Source: Labilibacter marinus (lineage in GTDB: Bacteria > Bacteroidota > Bacteroidia > Bacteroidales > Marinilabiliaceae). From it: DNA of 56,119 nucleotides. Shown here piece by piece: positions 33,401-42,155 of the stretch. Positions within the stretch are counted from its first letter, which is position 1. Each line of letters begins with the position of its first letter. The position numbers were made by a program, and so were the translations under genes. The DNA lies in NCBI RefSeq assembly GCF_001659685.2, contig NZ_LXYE02000061.1, positions 1 through 56,119 on the forward strand, written 5' to 3'. A model generated the notes under the pieces. The model ran no database searches. It was given only the letters and a program-made list of their open reading frames with translations, and was not told where the DNA came from.

Positions 33401-33968
33401 AGTATTAGCAAGTCGTTTAGGTTATAGAATTACAGATAATTTTGCATTCAGATGTATGAACCGCCTGTTTGATGAGCCACAAGCTGTATTTAATGATGAA
33501 ATGCTTAAGCCTGAACTTCAAGGTATGGATGACTTTGTGGATGGAATCAATAATATTGTAGAGGCACAAAAGAAAGTGGCTTTAGCATATTTCGAAGATG
33601 GTTCTGTTGAGGCAGCTATTCCTCCATTGAAAATTCTTTTAAGCATCATGGCTTATGGAGAGTACGAAGGTAAGCAGATTAGTGATCCTGAATTGCGTAA
33701 GTGTTTTGAGCGCGAAACTGTTATCAATAGTGATTGGTATAAAGAGCGTTTAGCTTTAAAACAAACTAAGGAGCTTAAGTTTACAGCTAAGCAATTAGCA
33801 AGTTTAGAGGATTTTGCAGGTAAGTCAGAAAATGCTTTATTAGTTGAGCAAATGGATATCGATAATAGAATTAATGTAGCTAAAGATAGATTGGCTTACG
33901 TTAAGTCTGATGCTTATGTAGCAGATATTACTGGTACTATTGGAGCGGATCCATTATATAGAAAGTAA
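30486..33968 (+). CDS. Probable pyrophosphate-type phosphoenolpyruvate carboxykinase
   Basis: Cytosolic protein of about 1160 aa; starts are also possible at 30438 (GTG) and 30492 (ATG). Its size and several motifs match my memory of PPi-type PEPCK of Entamoeba and Propionibacterium: CHKPCTVSGGGKSEISKSL (GGGKSE at about 497-502, a P-loop-like phosphate site), GKSPSTTGAGSEGALTKG, DLNNALLSYILTEYQGFSSA, and DHDISLLIPEIWARL. That enzyme interconverts oxaloacetate and PEP using PPi and Pi in place of ATP or GTP, and homologues occur in Bacteroidota. No ATP- or GTP-PEPCK lies in this window. It has no signal peptide or membrane segment. It is a single gene between a terminator-ended unit and its own terminator. 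The call rests on recall of motifs. Confidence 0.68.
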   Translation: MIMKEEVFNLKPTKKDRRDMIQYINLQLAALGQPLFQDETDAQKKLSNTKFLELTEGLISSFREKTRLLSDHLSPVDTRIQDFIDDYLKDVKIDKSLRIPNNTLVLNQKGMAREISLPPNGDIFKNELVTSHRVKQGILNNPLHDKRTTKGTFHIVEGGMPVPLDKKEVPKIAFAHLLNSALNPPKEYKVLPFTSNQDKQAEVILSLLLRPVVCPKVEGVIEEKSMEIRFFAPGCLASNLDFVENIFGNAGDHNLAENDAALDVEHWTGTTGTVILAPQLIKLKKKDVGLPHISEATERQKKDGMCYEKEDELYNDGGAFKLTCRDDRGVVVTLIADNYYGYSKKEVKTQIGYSANLYGLVEEEHAGGAVAYPRGIMSENVFGSDFSSKFDYKYNFSEAMSLIANKADVKPEGYAIDKKYPSIVYIPEHADIDIQKSSISWDNNGKEFSLKLSPEKTYVHPTGDKFQLVKHPAQPLWRIVHTNAEGMFCHKPCTVSGGGKSEISKSLQNAIKYGNFNIQNLEEDFKLADKIIDKDYSNRWKEHNPKAAKHDARSFLSPKRTLGSAVKLLTPSDQYNDEYNEFLNNIPEHIRTLVLFVKRLYRNDQEHGNWKDYMTVEVVNGRQGTTLMYKNNPVIGSYVRIGFSKDENWLVHKLRSDFVPSHKIQMEDDITASIVLPADKIKHLNPEYTNPSVKVTKNCESHLFQRPDEAVIRGYDVGAELDIVQPGTFLTNYEPLRKADAIELVEDAMSFDRYTQPVKDLILKVAESEKDGYFVTPSHTRVVADGPTKNPRYLEKNRYAVETEDSYLADVGVRLRRRIKENEPVITTVNAVLPGRRNNPADRKAGIRSLSVYNPIHYQELPELFMDFICSLTGKSPSTTGAGSEGALTKGPFNMLSPTSDLNNALLSYILTEYQGFSSAAGYVGNDRFDHDISLLIPEIWARLVPEDRDPKLLIETGCLEKLEDFEHEGQKVLASRLGYRITDNFAFRCMNRLFDEPQAVFNDEMLKPELQGMDDFVDGINNIVEAQKKVALAYFEDGSVEAAIPPLKILLSIMAYGEYEGKQISDPELRKCFERETVINSDWYKERLALKQTKELKFTAKQLASLEDFAGKSENALLVEQMDIDNRINVAKDRLAYVKSDAYVADITGTIGADPLYRK

Positions 33969-33990
33969 TCTTAATTACACAATAATATGG

Positions 33991-34018
33991 AAGGTAGTCT
34001 CTTGAGGCTGCCTTTTTT
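33991..34018 (+). terminator. Terminator of the PPi-PEPCK-like gene
   Basis: AAGGTAGTCTC and GAGGCTGCCTT pair fully in RNA with two wobble pairs around a TT loop, followed by six T, 22 nt after the stop. Confidence 0.85.
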
Positions 34019-34256
34019 GTTTCCTATTATTTTACCTTAAAATAGAGAAACGAAAGATAAGGTGGATACTAGTATAGGTATTATGAGATGTTTGATTTCG
34101 TAATGGTTGAAGCGAGGAAAAAGGAGGAGGAGAGTAGGTGATGTTATCTCAGCTTGTTTTAATACGATTAGGATTCTTCTTATATATTGCTGTAGCTCTA
34201 ATATCTATATAAGGGTGCATTTAAGAGAGAACTAGCACTTGTGCAGGGAATTGTAT
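34019..34256. other. Gene-free spacer between convergent units
   Basis: No coding frame or recognisable RNA is visible. It separates the terminators of the PPi-PEPCK-like gene and of ppiD, which face each other. Confidence 0.4.
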
Positions 34257-34297
34257 AAACAACAAAGGCTATCGAATTTCGATAGCCTTTGTTGTTT
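34257..34297 (-). terminator. Terminator of the coaX-ppiD operon
   Basis: A perfect 19-bp stem (arms 34257-34275 and 34279-34297) with a 3-nt loop, 20 nt after the ppiD stop, read on the minus strand. Confidence 0.88.
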
Positions 34298-34316
34298 ATA
34301 TGGTAAGAGGTATTTT

Positions 34317-36407
34317 CTAGAAATACTTTAATCTGTCATCTTTAATCTCAGCCTTCTCTTGAATTGAAGGAGTTAAGCTGTATGATTTTCTGCTGTTGTT
34401 TTGCTCTAGCTGAGTTTTTGTTGTATTTGTCTCAGGTGTATCATTGATAGCCTCTGAAGTTACTTTTACAACATATACGCCGTTACTTCCTTTAGCAGGG
34501 ATAGAAATCTTATCTACATCGCTTAATGAAGCTAAAGCAACTAAAGCAGGCTCAACACCAGCTCCAGGAACTTGGAAAGAACCAAAGTTAATATTTGTAG
34601 CTGACTGAACGTTACTATTCATCTTTTGAGCTAAAGAAGATAAACTTTGACTGCTAGCTGTATTGTCTTTAAACTTCTTCATGATGATCTCAGCTTTTTT
34701 ATCTCTAGCTAAAATCTCTTTAATAGTAGAAGTAACAGATGCTGAAGATACATCTTGGTATCCTTCTTCTGATGCTTCAGTAACTACAGCAATTACAAAT
34801 TGGTTTCCAAATTCGTAAATAGTAGGAGACATATCGTTAACGCCAGCCTCAAAAGACCATTGTACAAGTCTTCTTGAGCTTTCTAAGCCATTTACATTTC
34901 TATCATTAGCACTTAAAGTAGCAAAACGAGGCGTTAAGTTCTCGGTTTTAATACCTTCAATAAACTTATCAGCGGTATTGTTTGTAGCTGCAAATTTATT
35001 GGCTTGCGAGTAAATTTGTTGATATGTTTTAGAGCTGTATTTAACTTCTCTTCCAAGTGTAGCAATATTGTACTTAGTCACTAATTTACCAACAGCTTGA
35101 ATTTCGATGATGTGAATGCCAAATTGTGTTTGAACCTTAACGATATCGCCTTTTTTACCATTGAAACAAGCGTCGTTAAAAGGTTTAACCATAGCACCTT
35201 CTTTAAACCAGTTTAAGTCACCTCCATTGATAGCAGAACCAGTGTCTTTAGAGTTTTCTCTTGCTACTTTAGCAAAGTCACCACCTTTTTTAACTAAGCT
35301 CATTAGGCTATCCGCAACAGCATTTCCTTTAGCAGGGTCTTGCTCTTGTATTAGGATGTGACGTGCTTTAACTGAATCAGGCATTTGCTTGATACTTGCT
35401 ACACGACTTAACTTGTAAGTCTCATCCTCAAAGTAAGGTCCAAATACATCGCCTTCTTTTGCAGTCTCAACAAAGCTTTTTAACGAGATTCTTACATCTT
35501 CAGCTTTTAAATTTTGATCTACATAAGGAATGTCAGAGTTCATAGTTACAAACTGTGCTGCATCCGTTTCAGGTGCTGAAAACTCAGTTTTTGTATCAGT
35601 AATCCATTTCTCCGCAAGTTGCTTATCTTCTTCTGATGGGTTTACCACGAAAGTAACATACTGAATAGTACGTTCTGCATCTTGTTTGTAATCATCCTTA
35701 TTGTCGTTGTAATAAGAATTGATTTCACTGTTTGATACTTCAATTGTGCTATCCGAAATAGTACTGTAATTTACAGCTACAAAGTCAAAGTCTACATTTC
35801 TTAGCTTAGCATTCGCTTCGCTGTTTACTTGACTTGAAGTTACATAAAAACCTTTTTGAAATAGGTTAGTGTACTTTGTTCCTAGCTTTTCACTAACTAA
35901 AGACTTTTGTAAGAAGTGCCAGTAAAAGTTAGCATTTCTATCATTCTTTCTGTTTCTCAAAAAGTTGATTACCGCTGATTGGTCAAAGATACCTGTTTGA
36001 GGATCTGTAAACATCTGGCGAATTCCAGGATGTGGATTCTTTCCAGTTGCCATATCAATCACTTCGTCCATGGTTACTTCAATACCTGTTTCCTCGTATT
36101 TCTCTCCCATAACAATGTCCATCACCATCTGATTCCATACTTGTTCTCTGATTTGGAACTGCATGTTCTCGTCAAGGCTAGTTTGTCCTGAGCTTAATTT
36201 ACGGAAATCTTCGGCTTGGGTAATTTCGTTTTGAAGAGCTTCATAAGATATAACGGTTCCGTTTACTTCACCAACTTCCATGCTGCTTGGCTGACCGCCT
36301 CCTTTATTACTAAAGAAATCTGTTAATATAAAAGCAAGTAAGGCGAAACCTACCATAAAAGCGACAAGGACTCCACCTTTTTTTCTAATTCTCTCTAATG
36401 TTGCCAT
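34317..36407 (-). CDS. ppiD: PpiD-like membrane peptidyl-prolyl isomerase
   Basis: Protein of 696 aa. From ATG 36407 it has one N-terminal helix (about 13-31, GVLVAFMVGFALLAFILTDF), a SurA-N-like part (QFQIREQVWNQMVMDIVMGE), and a rotamase domain roughly at 345-440 (VKARHILIQEQ, then GGDLNWFKEGAMVKPFNDAC, then TQFGIHIIEI). An ORF start at 36473 adds 22 residues that do not fit the family and was rejected. It is a periplasm-facing chaperone tethered to the inner membrane, helping outer-membrane protein folding. It is last in the minus-strand string coaX-OMP-TPR-lptC-CNNM-ppiD, which would couple envelope biogenesis genes. Confidence 0.93.
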   Translation of the reverse strand: MATLERIRKKGGVLVAFMVGFALLAFILTDFFSNKGGGQPSSMEVGEVNGTVISYEALQNEITQAEDFRKLSSGQTSLDENMQFQIREQVWNQMVMDIVMGEKYEETGIEVTMDEVIDMATGKNPHPGIRQMFTDPQTGIFDQSAVINFLRNRKNDRNANFYWHFLQKSLVSEKLGTKYTNLFQKGFYVTSSQVNSEANAKLRNVDFDFVAVNYSTISDSTIEVSNSEINSYYNDNKDDYKQDAERTIQYVTFVVNPSEEDKQLAEKWITDTKTEFSAPETDAAQFVTMNSDIPYVDQNLKAEDVRISLKSFVETAKEGDVFGPYFEDETYKLSRVASIKQMPDSVKARHILIQEQDPAKGNAVADSLMSLVKKGGDFAKVARENSKDTGSAINGGDLNWFKEGAMVKPFNDACFNGKKGDIVKVQTQFGIHIIEIQAVGKLVTKYNIATLGREVKYSSKTYQQIYSQANKFAATNNTADKFIEGIKTENLTPRFATLSANDRNVNGLESSRRLVQWSFEAGVNDMSPTIYEFGNQFVIAVVTEASEEGYQDVSSASVTSTIKEILARDKKAEIIMKKFKDNTASSQSLSSLAQKMNSNVQSATNINFGSFQVPGAGVEPALVALASLSDVDKISIPAKGSNGVYVVKVTSEAINDTPETNTTKTQLEQNNSRKSYSLTPSIQEKAEIKDDRLKYF

Positions 36408-36633
36408 TCTATTGTTTGTTAATTTTAAGTTCTCAAAAATTAGGTTACGAATATACAAAAAAAAGGGTAACACGGTGTGTGGAAGCAGGCCTAATGAACA
36501 ATTTCAGAAAAAAAACCTTCTACCATATTTTTTGTGCATATGGGATGATGGAAAGTGGTTGCTATACAGGCTTATAAGAGGGTGGTTCGAGTGAGGGGTA
36601 GGTGCGTTTTATTTTCACTTTTGCGTGAAAAAA

Positions 36634-37896
36634 TTAAGAATTACCCATTAAGGAGAGATTTATCAAGTCTATTCTATTGTCAGAGGCAACTTGAATCTTC
36701 ATTTTATAGTCATCTATAATAATTTCTTCTCCATTTTTAGGGATGGATTGATTGTGATGTAAAATATATCCAGCAATGGTTTCAAAGTTGTCTGATTCGG
36801 GTAAATCTAAATCATATTTTTCATTGATATAATCAATCTCAACACGACCAGAAAATACAAACTCGCTTTCTGAAATTTGCTTCTCCACTAAATCAGAAAC
36901 ATCATGCTCATCATCAATCTCACCAAATATTTCTTCTAAAATATCCTCCATTGTAACGATGCCGGCAGTTCCGCCAAATTCATCTACCACAAGGGCTATA
37001 CTTCTGTGCTCTTGTGTAAAAACTTCTAGGAGCTTATTGGCTGTCATTGTTTCGGGCACTATGGATAGTGGATTAATGGCGTTTTTAAGCTGCTTTGGTT
37101 TTTTAAAGAGTTCAGAAACATGAATGTATCCAATTATATTATCGATGGAGTCTTTGTAAACTAAAATCTTTGAGTAGCCCGTTTCTATAAATCTTTGTTT
37201 AACCACATCAAGCCCTTCGCTAACCTCTATAGCTGATATCTCTGTTCGGGGAATGATACATTCTCTTACCTTGACTTTAGAGAAATCTAATGCGTTTTTG
37301 AGCAATTTAACCTCTTGCGCTACATCATCATCATTTTCTAATTTTTCGTGATGGTGTGATATTAGATTGCTTAAATCTATTCGTCCTAAAACTATATTTT
37401 GAGTGGTCTGTACGGGTGTTTTAAGCACTTTATTCATCAATAAATTGCTTAAGGTTACCGTTAGCTTTGAAATGGGGTAAAATATTATATAGAAAAGCAA
37501 TAGTGGTAAGGCCGCTATATTTAAAACTAATATGGGGTTAATTCGGAATAGAATCTTAGGCAAAAACTCGGCCGTAACTAAAATAAGCAAAGTGGATAGT
37601 GCAGTTTGGGTTAGTAGCACGCCTGTTGCAGAAGTAATGTAAACCTCAATAAGCGGTTCTAGTATTTGCGCCATCTGTAAACCATATACAACTAGTGCTA
37701 TGTTATTACCTATAAGAAGAGTTGAGATAAATATTCCTGCATTTTGAATAAATATATCGATAACCTTACTTAAAAATGGAAACTTCTTTTTATTGAGCTC
37801 TATGAGCAGTTTATTCGAAGAAATAAATGCCATCTCACATCCTGAAAAGAATGCCGAAAAAAGTAGAGTAAGAAGAATTACTGTATAGTGATCCAT
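36634..37896 (-). CDS. CNNM/CorC-like membrane protein with CBS pair
   Basis: Protein of 420 aa. Residues 1-190 form the CNNM domain with hydrophobic helices (LLTLLFSAFFSGCEMAFISS, then LLIGNNIALVVYGLQM, then ILVTAEFLPKILFRINP). Residues about 205-330 form a CBS pair (RECIIPRTEISAIEV, then SIALVVDEFGGTAGIVTMED). The CorC/HlyC C-terminal domain follows (SEFVFSGRVEIDYINEKYDL). The family exports or senses magnesium/cobalt. In Bacteroidota such proteins are often called GldE-like; this one carries no gliding context. It lies between lptC and ppiD. Confidence 0.9.
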   Translation of the reverse strand: MDHYTVILLTLLFSAFFSGCEMAFISSNKLLIELNKKKFPFLSKVIDIFIQNAGIFISTLLIGNNIALVVYGLQMAQILEPLIEVYITSATGVLLTQTALSTLLILVTAEFLPKILFRINPILVLNIAALPLLLFYIIFYPISKLTVTLSNLLMNKVLKTPVQTTQNIVLGRIDLSNLISHHHEKLENDDDVAQEVKLLKNALDFSKVKVRECIIPRTEISAIEVSEGLDVVKQRFIETGYSKILVYKDSIDNIIGYIHVSELFKKPKQLKNAINPLSIVPETMTANKLLEVFTQEHRSIALVVDEFGGTAGIVTMEDILEEIFGEIDDEHDVSDLVEKQISESEFVFSGRVEIDYINEKYDLDLPESDNFETIAGYILHHNQSIPKNGEEIIIDDYKMKIQVASDNRIDLINLSLMGNS

Positions 37897-37981
37897 TAAA
37901 TGATGGGTTCGATATTATATTTCTAAATTAATAATAATAGGGACTTGAGTGAAAATATAGAGATTTTTTTTTAGAATGAGG

Positions 37982-38563
37982 CTACTCTTCATCTATACCA
38001 ATGGTGCCGCTCATTTTCTTCAAGTTGTATTTACGCATATTTTCTTTGGCTGTTAAACCATAACCCGTAATAATTTCATCTTCGGTAGTTATTTTTACAA
38101 ACTCCTCGGTATAAATATCTCCATTTTTATGATCCCAGAATAACTGTTCTGTATTAAAAATTACCCCATCTGAGTTAATAGCTTCTACGTTATTTCGTAA
38201 ATCCCATATAGCTGCTTTTTCCGTGTATATGGCATATTTGCATTTAATCTCTGAGGAAATTATTTGAGCTGTGTCGTAAGTGATAATATGACCGCCTTTA
38301 GGATATTCCTGATATGGCTCTTCAGCTTTGTCGTAATTTAGTAGTAGTGGTGTGGTAACATGATACTGCACCTTCCCAGAGTCAGAAATGAAAGTTTCAA
38401 AATCTACTCTTTCTAATGAAGGAGTATTTTGATTTGCTTCAATAGCTTTGATTTCTTCAGGTTTATTTGAAGTACAGGCTAGTGTAAAAAATAAAACTGC
38501 AAATAGCATAGCTATTGCAGTTTTATTTTTGATGATATTTTTAAAAAATGAAGTCATTTTCAT
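37982..38563 (-). CDS. lptC: LPS export protein LptC (lipoprotein form)
   Basis: Protein of 193 aa with lipobox TLAC (Cys30), which replaces the usual membrane anchor. The LptC beta-jellyroll is recognisable in ISDSGKVQYHVTTPLLLNYD, YEEYP-like PKGGHIITYDTAQ, IYTEKAAIWDLRNNVEAIN, and VIFNTEQLFWDHKNGDIYTE. It would bridge the LptBFG transporter to LptA in lipopolysaccharide export. Lipidated LptC is common in Bacteroidota. The TPR gene upstream ends 11 bp before its start. Confidence 0.92.
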   Translation of the reverse strand: MKMTSFFKNIIKNKTAIAMLFAVLFFTLACTSNKPEEIKAIEANQNTPSLERVDFETFISDSGKVQYHVTTPLLLNYDKAEEPYQEYPKGGHIITYDTAQIISSEIKCKYAIYTEKAAIWDLRNNVEAINSDGVIFNTEQLFWDHKNGDIYTEEFVKITTEDEIITGYGLTAKENMRKYNLKKMSGTIGIDEE

Positions 38564-38574
38564 TTAAATAGTCA

Positions 38575-39942
38575 TTATTTCTTTGCTCTAACTTTTGTGC
38601 TAGCGCCAATCCATCCACCAACAGAATAACTGTTTCCTACGGTTAAGCCTTCGAAGAAAATTTCTTCAGTTCCAGGGAAGTGCTTAGAGTAAATAGCAAT
38701 TAATTCGTTTGCCTTATCTGCTATAGCAGGATCAACTTGTTTTGCTTTGTAATACATATCTACTGCAACCCAGTATGCCGTTTTGTGCTCGAATTCTTTA
38801 GTTCCAAAGTTTTTAGCTGATGTAGCATATAAGTTACCAATTAAGATGTATGGCTCACCCCAATCTACTCTTAAAGCGATGGCTTCTTTAGCAAATGTTC
38901 TTGCTTCAAAAAGTTTACCTTGTGTAGATCTAATTAAACCTAACTGGTAATAGTATTTTGCTTTTGATTTAGCATCATCTTCAAGGTCGATAGCTTCTAA
39001 GTAAAATTTACTCGCTTTGTCTAAATCACCATTTTTTAAGTTTGTAATAGCAATACCATAAGCAGAAGATGCAGAAGGTTCAATGTCATGAAGGCTTAAA
39101 GAAACGTCATATAATAAAGCAGCGTCTTCACATTCCGCACGTGCTAATAATTTGTTAACCATTTTTAACCAGTCGTGGTTAGTTTTGTTTTCTGCTAATT
39201 GAGGGCCGAAAATCTTTTCAATTGTTTCACAGTCTGCTGCTCCACTGGTTGCAAAAAGTCTCTCTACATTTTCTTTAACGTCAACTAAAACCTTTGTTGT
39301 AGATTCTTTTGTTGAAGCTTTGATGCGCTGGTTTAATAAATCGTTTACCAATAAATAAGTTGTTACAACTTTCTCGGCATCAACATCACCTGTTTTATAC
39401 ATAGCAACAGTGTTCGTCATGCAAACAGCTAGTACAGGTATTTCACTTTTAACTTTTTGCCCTGCTATAGATTTATCGAACAGCTCTTGAGCTTGCTTTC
39501 TATATTCTTTATCTTTCTTTTTGTAATAAAGCATTTTTGTTGCTTTACGACCAAGAATATAGTTTTCGTTATACTTTCTATGATTACCGAAGTACTTAAT
39601 ACGTGTATCGTAAACACCCATTAATTGCTCAAAAAGCTCGTCTTTTTTTGCTTTGTCCTTTTCTTGCTTAATACGCCAATCCATAATTTTTATACCTTCA
39701 GTATAAATTTTTGAACTTGCTAACGGACATTCGTTGTAGGCAATTTCCCACGACTCAACAGCATCCGCATAACTTTTTTGTTTTGCGTATTCAATGAATA
39801 ATGATAAGTTTTGAAGACATCTAATACTGTCTTCTCCGTGGCCGTATTTCGACCCGTCTTCTACTCCTTTTTGGCTAAATGCTTGTGCACCAATAAGAGT
39901 GATCAATCCCGTTATGAAAATCTTTGTAAAAATTCTTGACAT
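38575..39942 (-). CDS. Secreted TPR-repeat protein
   Basis: Protein of 455 aa with a cleavable signal (LITLIGAQAFSQ). Clear TPR-like helices occur at about 45-60 (SYADAVESWEIAYNECP) and at 295-350 (SSAYGIAITNLKNGDLDKAS, KSKAKYYYQLGLIRSTQGKL, FEARTFAKEAIALRVDWGEP). It is probably a periplasmic scaffold. It lies between the outer-membrane protein and lptC in a conserved Bacteroidota string. A specific role is not known to me. Confidence 0.88.
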   Translation of the reverse strand: MSRIFTKIFITGLITLIGAQAFSQKGVEDGSKYGHGEDSIRCLQNLSLFIEYAKQKSYADAVESWEIAYNECPLASSKIYTEGIKIMDWRIKQEKDKAKKDELFEQLMGVYDTRIKYFGNHRKYNENYILGRKATKMLYYKKKDKEYRKQAQELFDKSIAGQKVKSEIPVLAVCMTNTVAMYKTGDVDAEKVVTTYLLVNDLLNQRIKASTKESTTKVLVDVKENVERLFATSGAADCETIEKIFGPQLAENKTNHDWLKMVNKLLARAECEDAALLYDVSLSLHDIEPSASSAYGIAITNLKNGDLDKASKFYLEAIDLEDDAKSKAKYYYQLGLIRSTQGKLFEARTFAKEAIALRVDWGEPYILIGNLYATSAKNFGTKEFEHKTAYWVAVDMYYKAKQVDPAIADKANELIAIYSKHFPGTEEIFFEGLTVGNSYSVGGWIGASTKVRAKK

Positions 39943-39966
39943 GGTGTTATAGGTTTAAAATAATTG

Positions 39967-41274
39967 TTAATCAAATTGTCTTTTGTAGAACCAAAGCTCG
40001 TGCAAACTAAAGTTGGCAGTTACTCTACCGTACGATTGCTTATAGTTTAAATCGTATACGGCCTCTTTGGTTCCTAATTCTAAGGAAAGGTTGATTGAGC
40101 TTCTAGATCTCTTTAATGGTATTCCTACACCAAAAGTTATGCCATAATTGTAATAATCGGTGCCATACACATTAATATTATCTGTTTTATAGTAAGCACC
40201 ACCGCGATAACGTATTCTGGATATGTAGCTGTCAGCCGATCTATCATCTGGAATATATTCAGCTCCTACAGAGTAACTAGAACTGTTTACATATCTAAAT
40301 GATTCATCAAAATGAGCTGCATCAGACCATAATTCAGTTTTGTAATCAAAACCTACGATTAGTTTATCTTTTATCTCATATGAAACACCAAAGCCAATAG
40401 CTGAAGCATATTGTAGTTCTCCGTTATCAAATTTATTATTATCGTAACGTAAAGTATCTACTCCTCTAGGTGTATAGAATAAATTGTTATCATCTCCAAA
40501 TTCACTTCCTCGTGCAATGTAAGATGTGGTGTCTCCTTTTAGGTTAATGTTAGGGCGATAAGTCAATCCAAAAGTAATAGACTTCTCTTCCCCTATCTCA
40601 CGAGTATATTGTGCACCAAAGTTGTATAATACACTTGCAATTCTAGTTTCCTTAAGGATACCATGATTTAATCCACTGGAAGAACCTCCAAAGCTCGACT
40701 TGGAAATGTTTCTGAGATTACCAAAGGCATAGGAAATATCAGCACCTAATGATAAATTCTTTGTGGCTTTAAAAGCTAGACTTAAGTATGCTGCTGTTAA
40801 ATTCCCATTACCAGTAATCTGTGAATAGGATTCTGTCCCATCTTCTTGATCTTCTATAATAACAAAATTATAACCGCTAGAGGTTAGTGGTTTAATTCCT
40901 ACGGATGAAGAGATTTTGGGAGATACAGAGAAAGCCAAGGCAAAATAATCAAAAACTATATTACTGTTTTTAAGTGTTAATTCACCAATTTCTTGTCTTT
41001 GCCAAAAGTAGCTAAATCCACCATCAAAATAAAAAGACATTGAATCTAATGCGGTTAAAGAAGCAACGTTTTGGTTGTTGATACCATAAGCAGATCTCAT
41101 TCCTATACCGGTATTAGCCATTCCACTTGTTCCTGAATAACCAATATTCTGAGTTTCGCCTAAACCAAAGCGAGAAAAAGGAGAATATGTCCTTTCTTGA
41201 GCCGATAAGTTAAAGAACGAATTGAATGTTATTAGTGTTACCGCAACAAGCGCTAATTTATTTATTTTTAGCAT
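39967..41274 (-). CDS. Outer-membrane beta-barrel protein (PorV/FadL-like architecture)
   Basis: Protein of 435 aa with a signal peptide ending at FNLSAQ. ERTYSPFSRFGLGETQNIGY (25-45) and the later GTSGMANTGIGMR carry the gatekeeper-loop look of OmpP1/FadL-like proteins. The remaining residues alternate in beta strands (ISYAFGNLRNISKSSF, LSLELGTKEAVYDLNY). The first 17 bp overlap the end of coaX, so the two are translationally coupled. The transported or bound substrate is unknown. Confidence 0.82.
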   Translation of the reverse strand: MLKINKLALVAVTLITFNSFFNLSAQERTYSPFSRFGLGETQNIGYSGTSGMANTGIGMRSAYGINNQNVASLTALDSMSFYFDGGFSYFWQRQEIGELTLKNSNIVFDYFALAFSVSPKISSSVGIKPLTSSGYNFVIIEDQEDGTESYSQITGNGNLTAAYLSLAFKATKNLSLGADISYAFGNLRNISKSSFGGSSSGLNHGILKETRIASVLYNFGAQYTREIGEEKSITFGLTYRPNINLKGDTTSYIARGSEFGDDNNLFYTPRGVDTLRYDNNKFDNGELQYASAIGFGVSYEIKDKLIVGFDYKTELWSDAAHFDESFRYVNSSSYSVGAEYIPDDRSADSYISRIRYRGGAYYKTDNINVYGTDYYNYGITFGVGIPLKRSRSSINLSLELGTKEAVYDLNYKQSYGRVTANFSLHELWFYKRQFD

Positions 41275-42001
41275 TATATTCTAATATTGTATTTAAACCG
41301 GTTAGTACCAAATTAAGATGTACAAAGATGGGATTTTTTAGATTTTTGGCAAAAAAATATGCATCTCCACCTGTTAAAATAGTTTTTGTGCTGTTATTCA
41401 GTTCGTTAAAGTGATTAATGTAGCCCTCTACTTCAAATAATATACCATTTTGCACCCCCGACCAGATCGCTTCGTCCGTACATAAGCCCATAAATGGCGA
41501 ATGATCATGTTGATTTAGCAAAGGAAGCTTCTCCGTATTTTGATGGAGTGCATTAAAACGTGTTTGTAATCCTGGAGATATATTTCCTCCTAAAAATGTT
41601 CCGTTTTCATTTAAATAATCAACCGTAATAGCCGTTCCTGAATCGATAATTAAAAGAGGTGTGCTTGGGTATAATTTAAATCCACCAACCAGAGCTGCAA
41701 TTCTATCCTTGCCCATGGTGTGTGGTGTTTTGTAATTATTTTTTATGGGTAAAAAGGAAGATGCATTTAAGATATGCGAAGTATTTATATTACTAATGTT
41801 AAATTTGTCAAGAACATCATTTACTTTCGTATAATCAGTTTTAACTGATGAAATGATGAGTTGATCAATACTAAAACTCTGTTGGAGTTTAGAAAAAAGA
41901 CTTTTATCAGGATTTTTGCTAGAATCGGAATGAATCAAGTCCCCCTTGTCAAAAACACCAATCTTAGTAAATGTATTTCCCTCATCAATGACTAAATTCA
42001 C
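41258..42001 (-). CDS. coaX: Type III pantothenate kinase
   Basis: Protein of 247 aa, family length. The ASKHA motifs VIDEGNTFTKIGV (phosphate 1), TPHTMGKDRIAALVGG (pantothenate/substrate loop), LLIIDSGTAITVDYL (phosphate 2), and GGNISPGLQTRFNAL are all present. It makes 4'-phosphopantothenate, the first step to CoA, and needs a monovalent cation. It leads the minus-strand envelope operon. Confidence 0.96.
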   Translation of the reverse strand: MNLVIDEGNTFTKIGVFDKGDLIHSDSSKNPDKSLFSKLQQSFSIDQLIISSVKTDYTKVNDVLDKFNISNINTSHILNASSFLPIKNNYKTPHTMGKDRIAALVGGFKLYPSTPLLIIDSGTAITVDYLNENGTFLGGNISPGLQTRFNALHQNTEKLPLLNQHDHSPFMGLCTDEAIWSGVQNGILFEVEGYINHFNELNNSTKTILTGGDAYFFAKNLKNPIFVHLNLVLTGLNTILEYNAKNK

Positions 42002-42155
42002 GATTATTTATTTTAAGAGTTGCACTATTTTGTACGAGTGTATTGTGTTGAATATTAATCGTGTATATTGATTAAATATTCCTTAAATTAGATTTGTTTG
42101 ATTGCAAAACTAGTAAAAAAGCTTTGTATCGGAAAGGATTAAACGAGCACAGATT

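Noticed and set aside
34019-34256. Possible small RNA or gene between the two facing terminators
   Set aside because: No frame longer than a few dozen codons, no promoter box and no stable fold that I can see.
36612-36631. Hairpin after the CNNM-protein gene as a terminator
   Set aside because: The 7-bp stem has no T run on the minus strand, and ppiD follows on the same strand, so read-through is likely.
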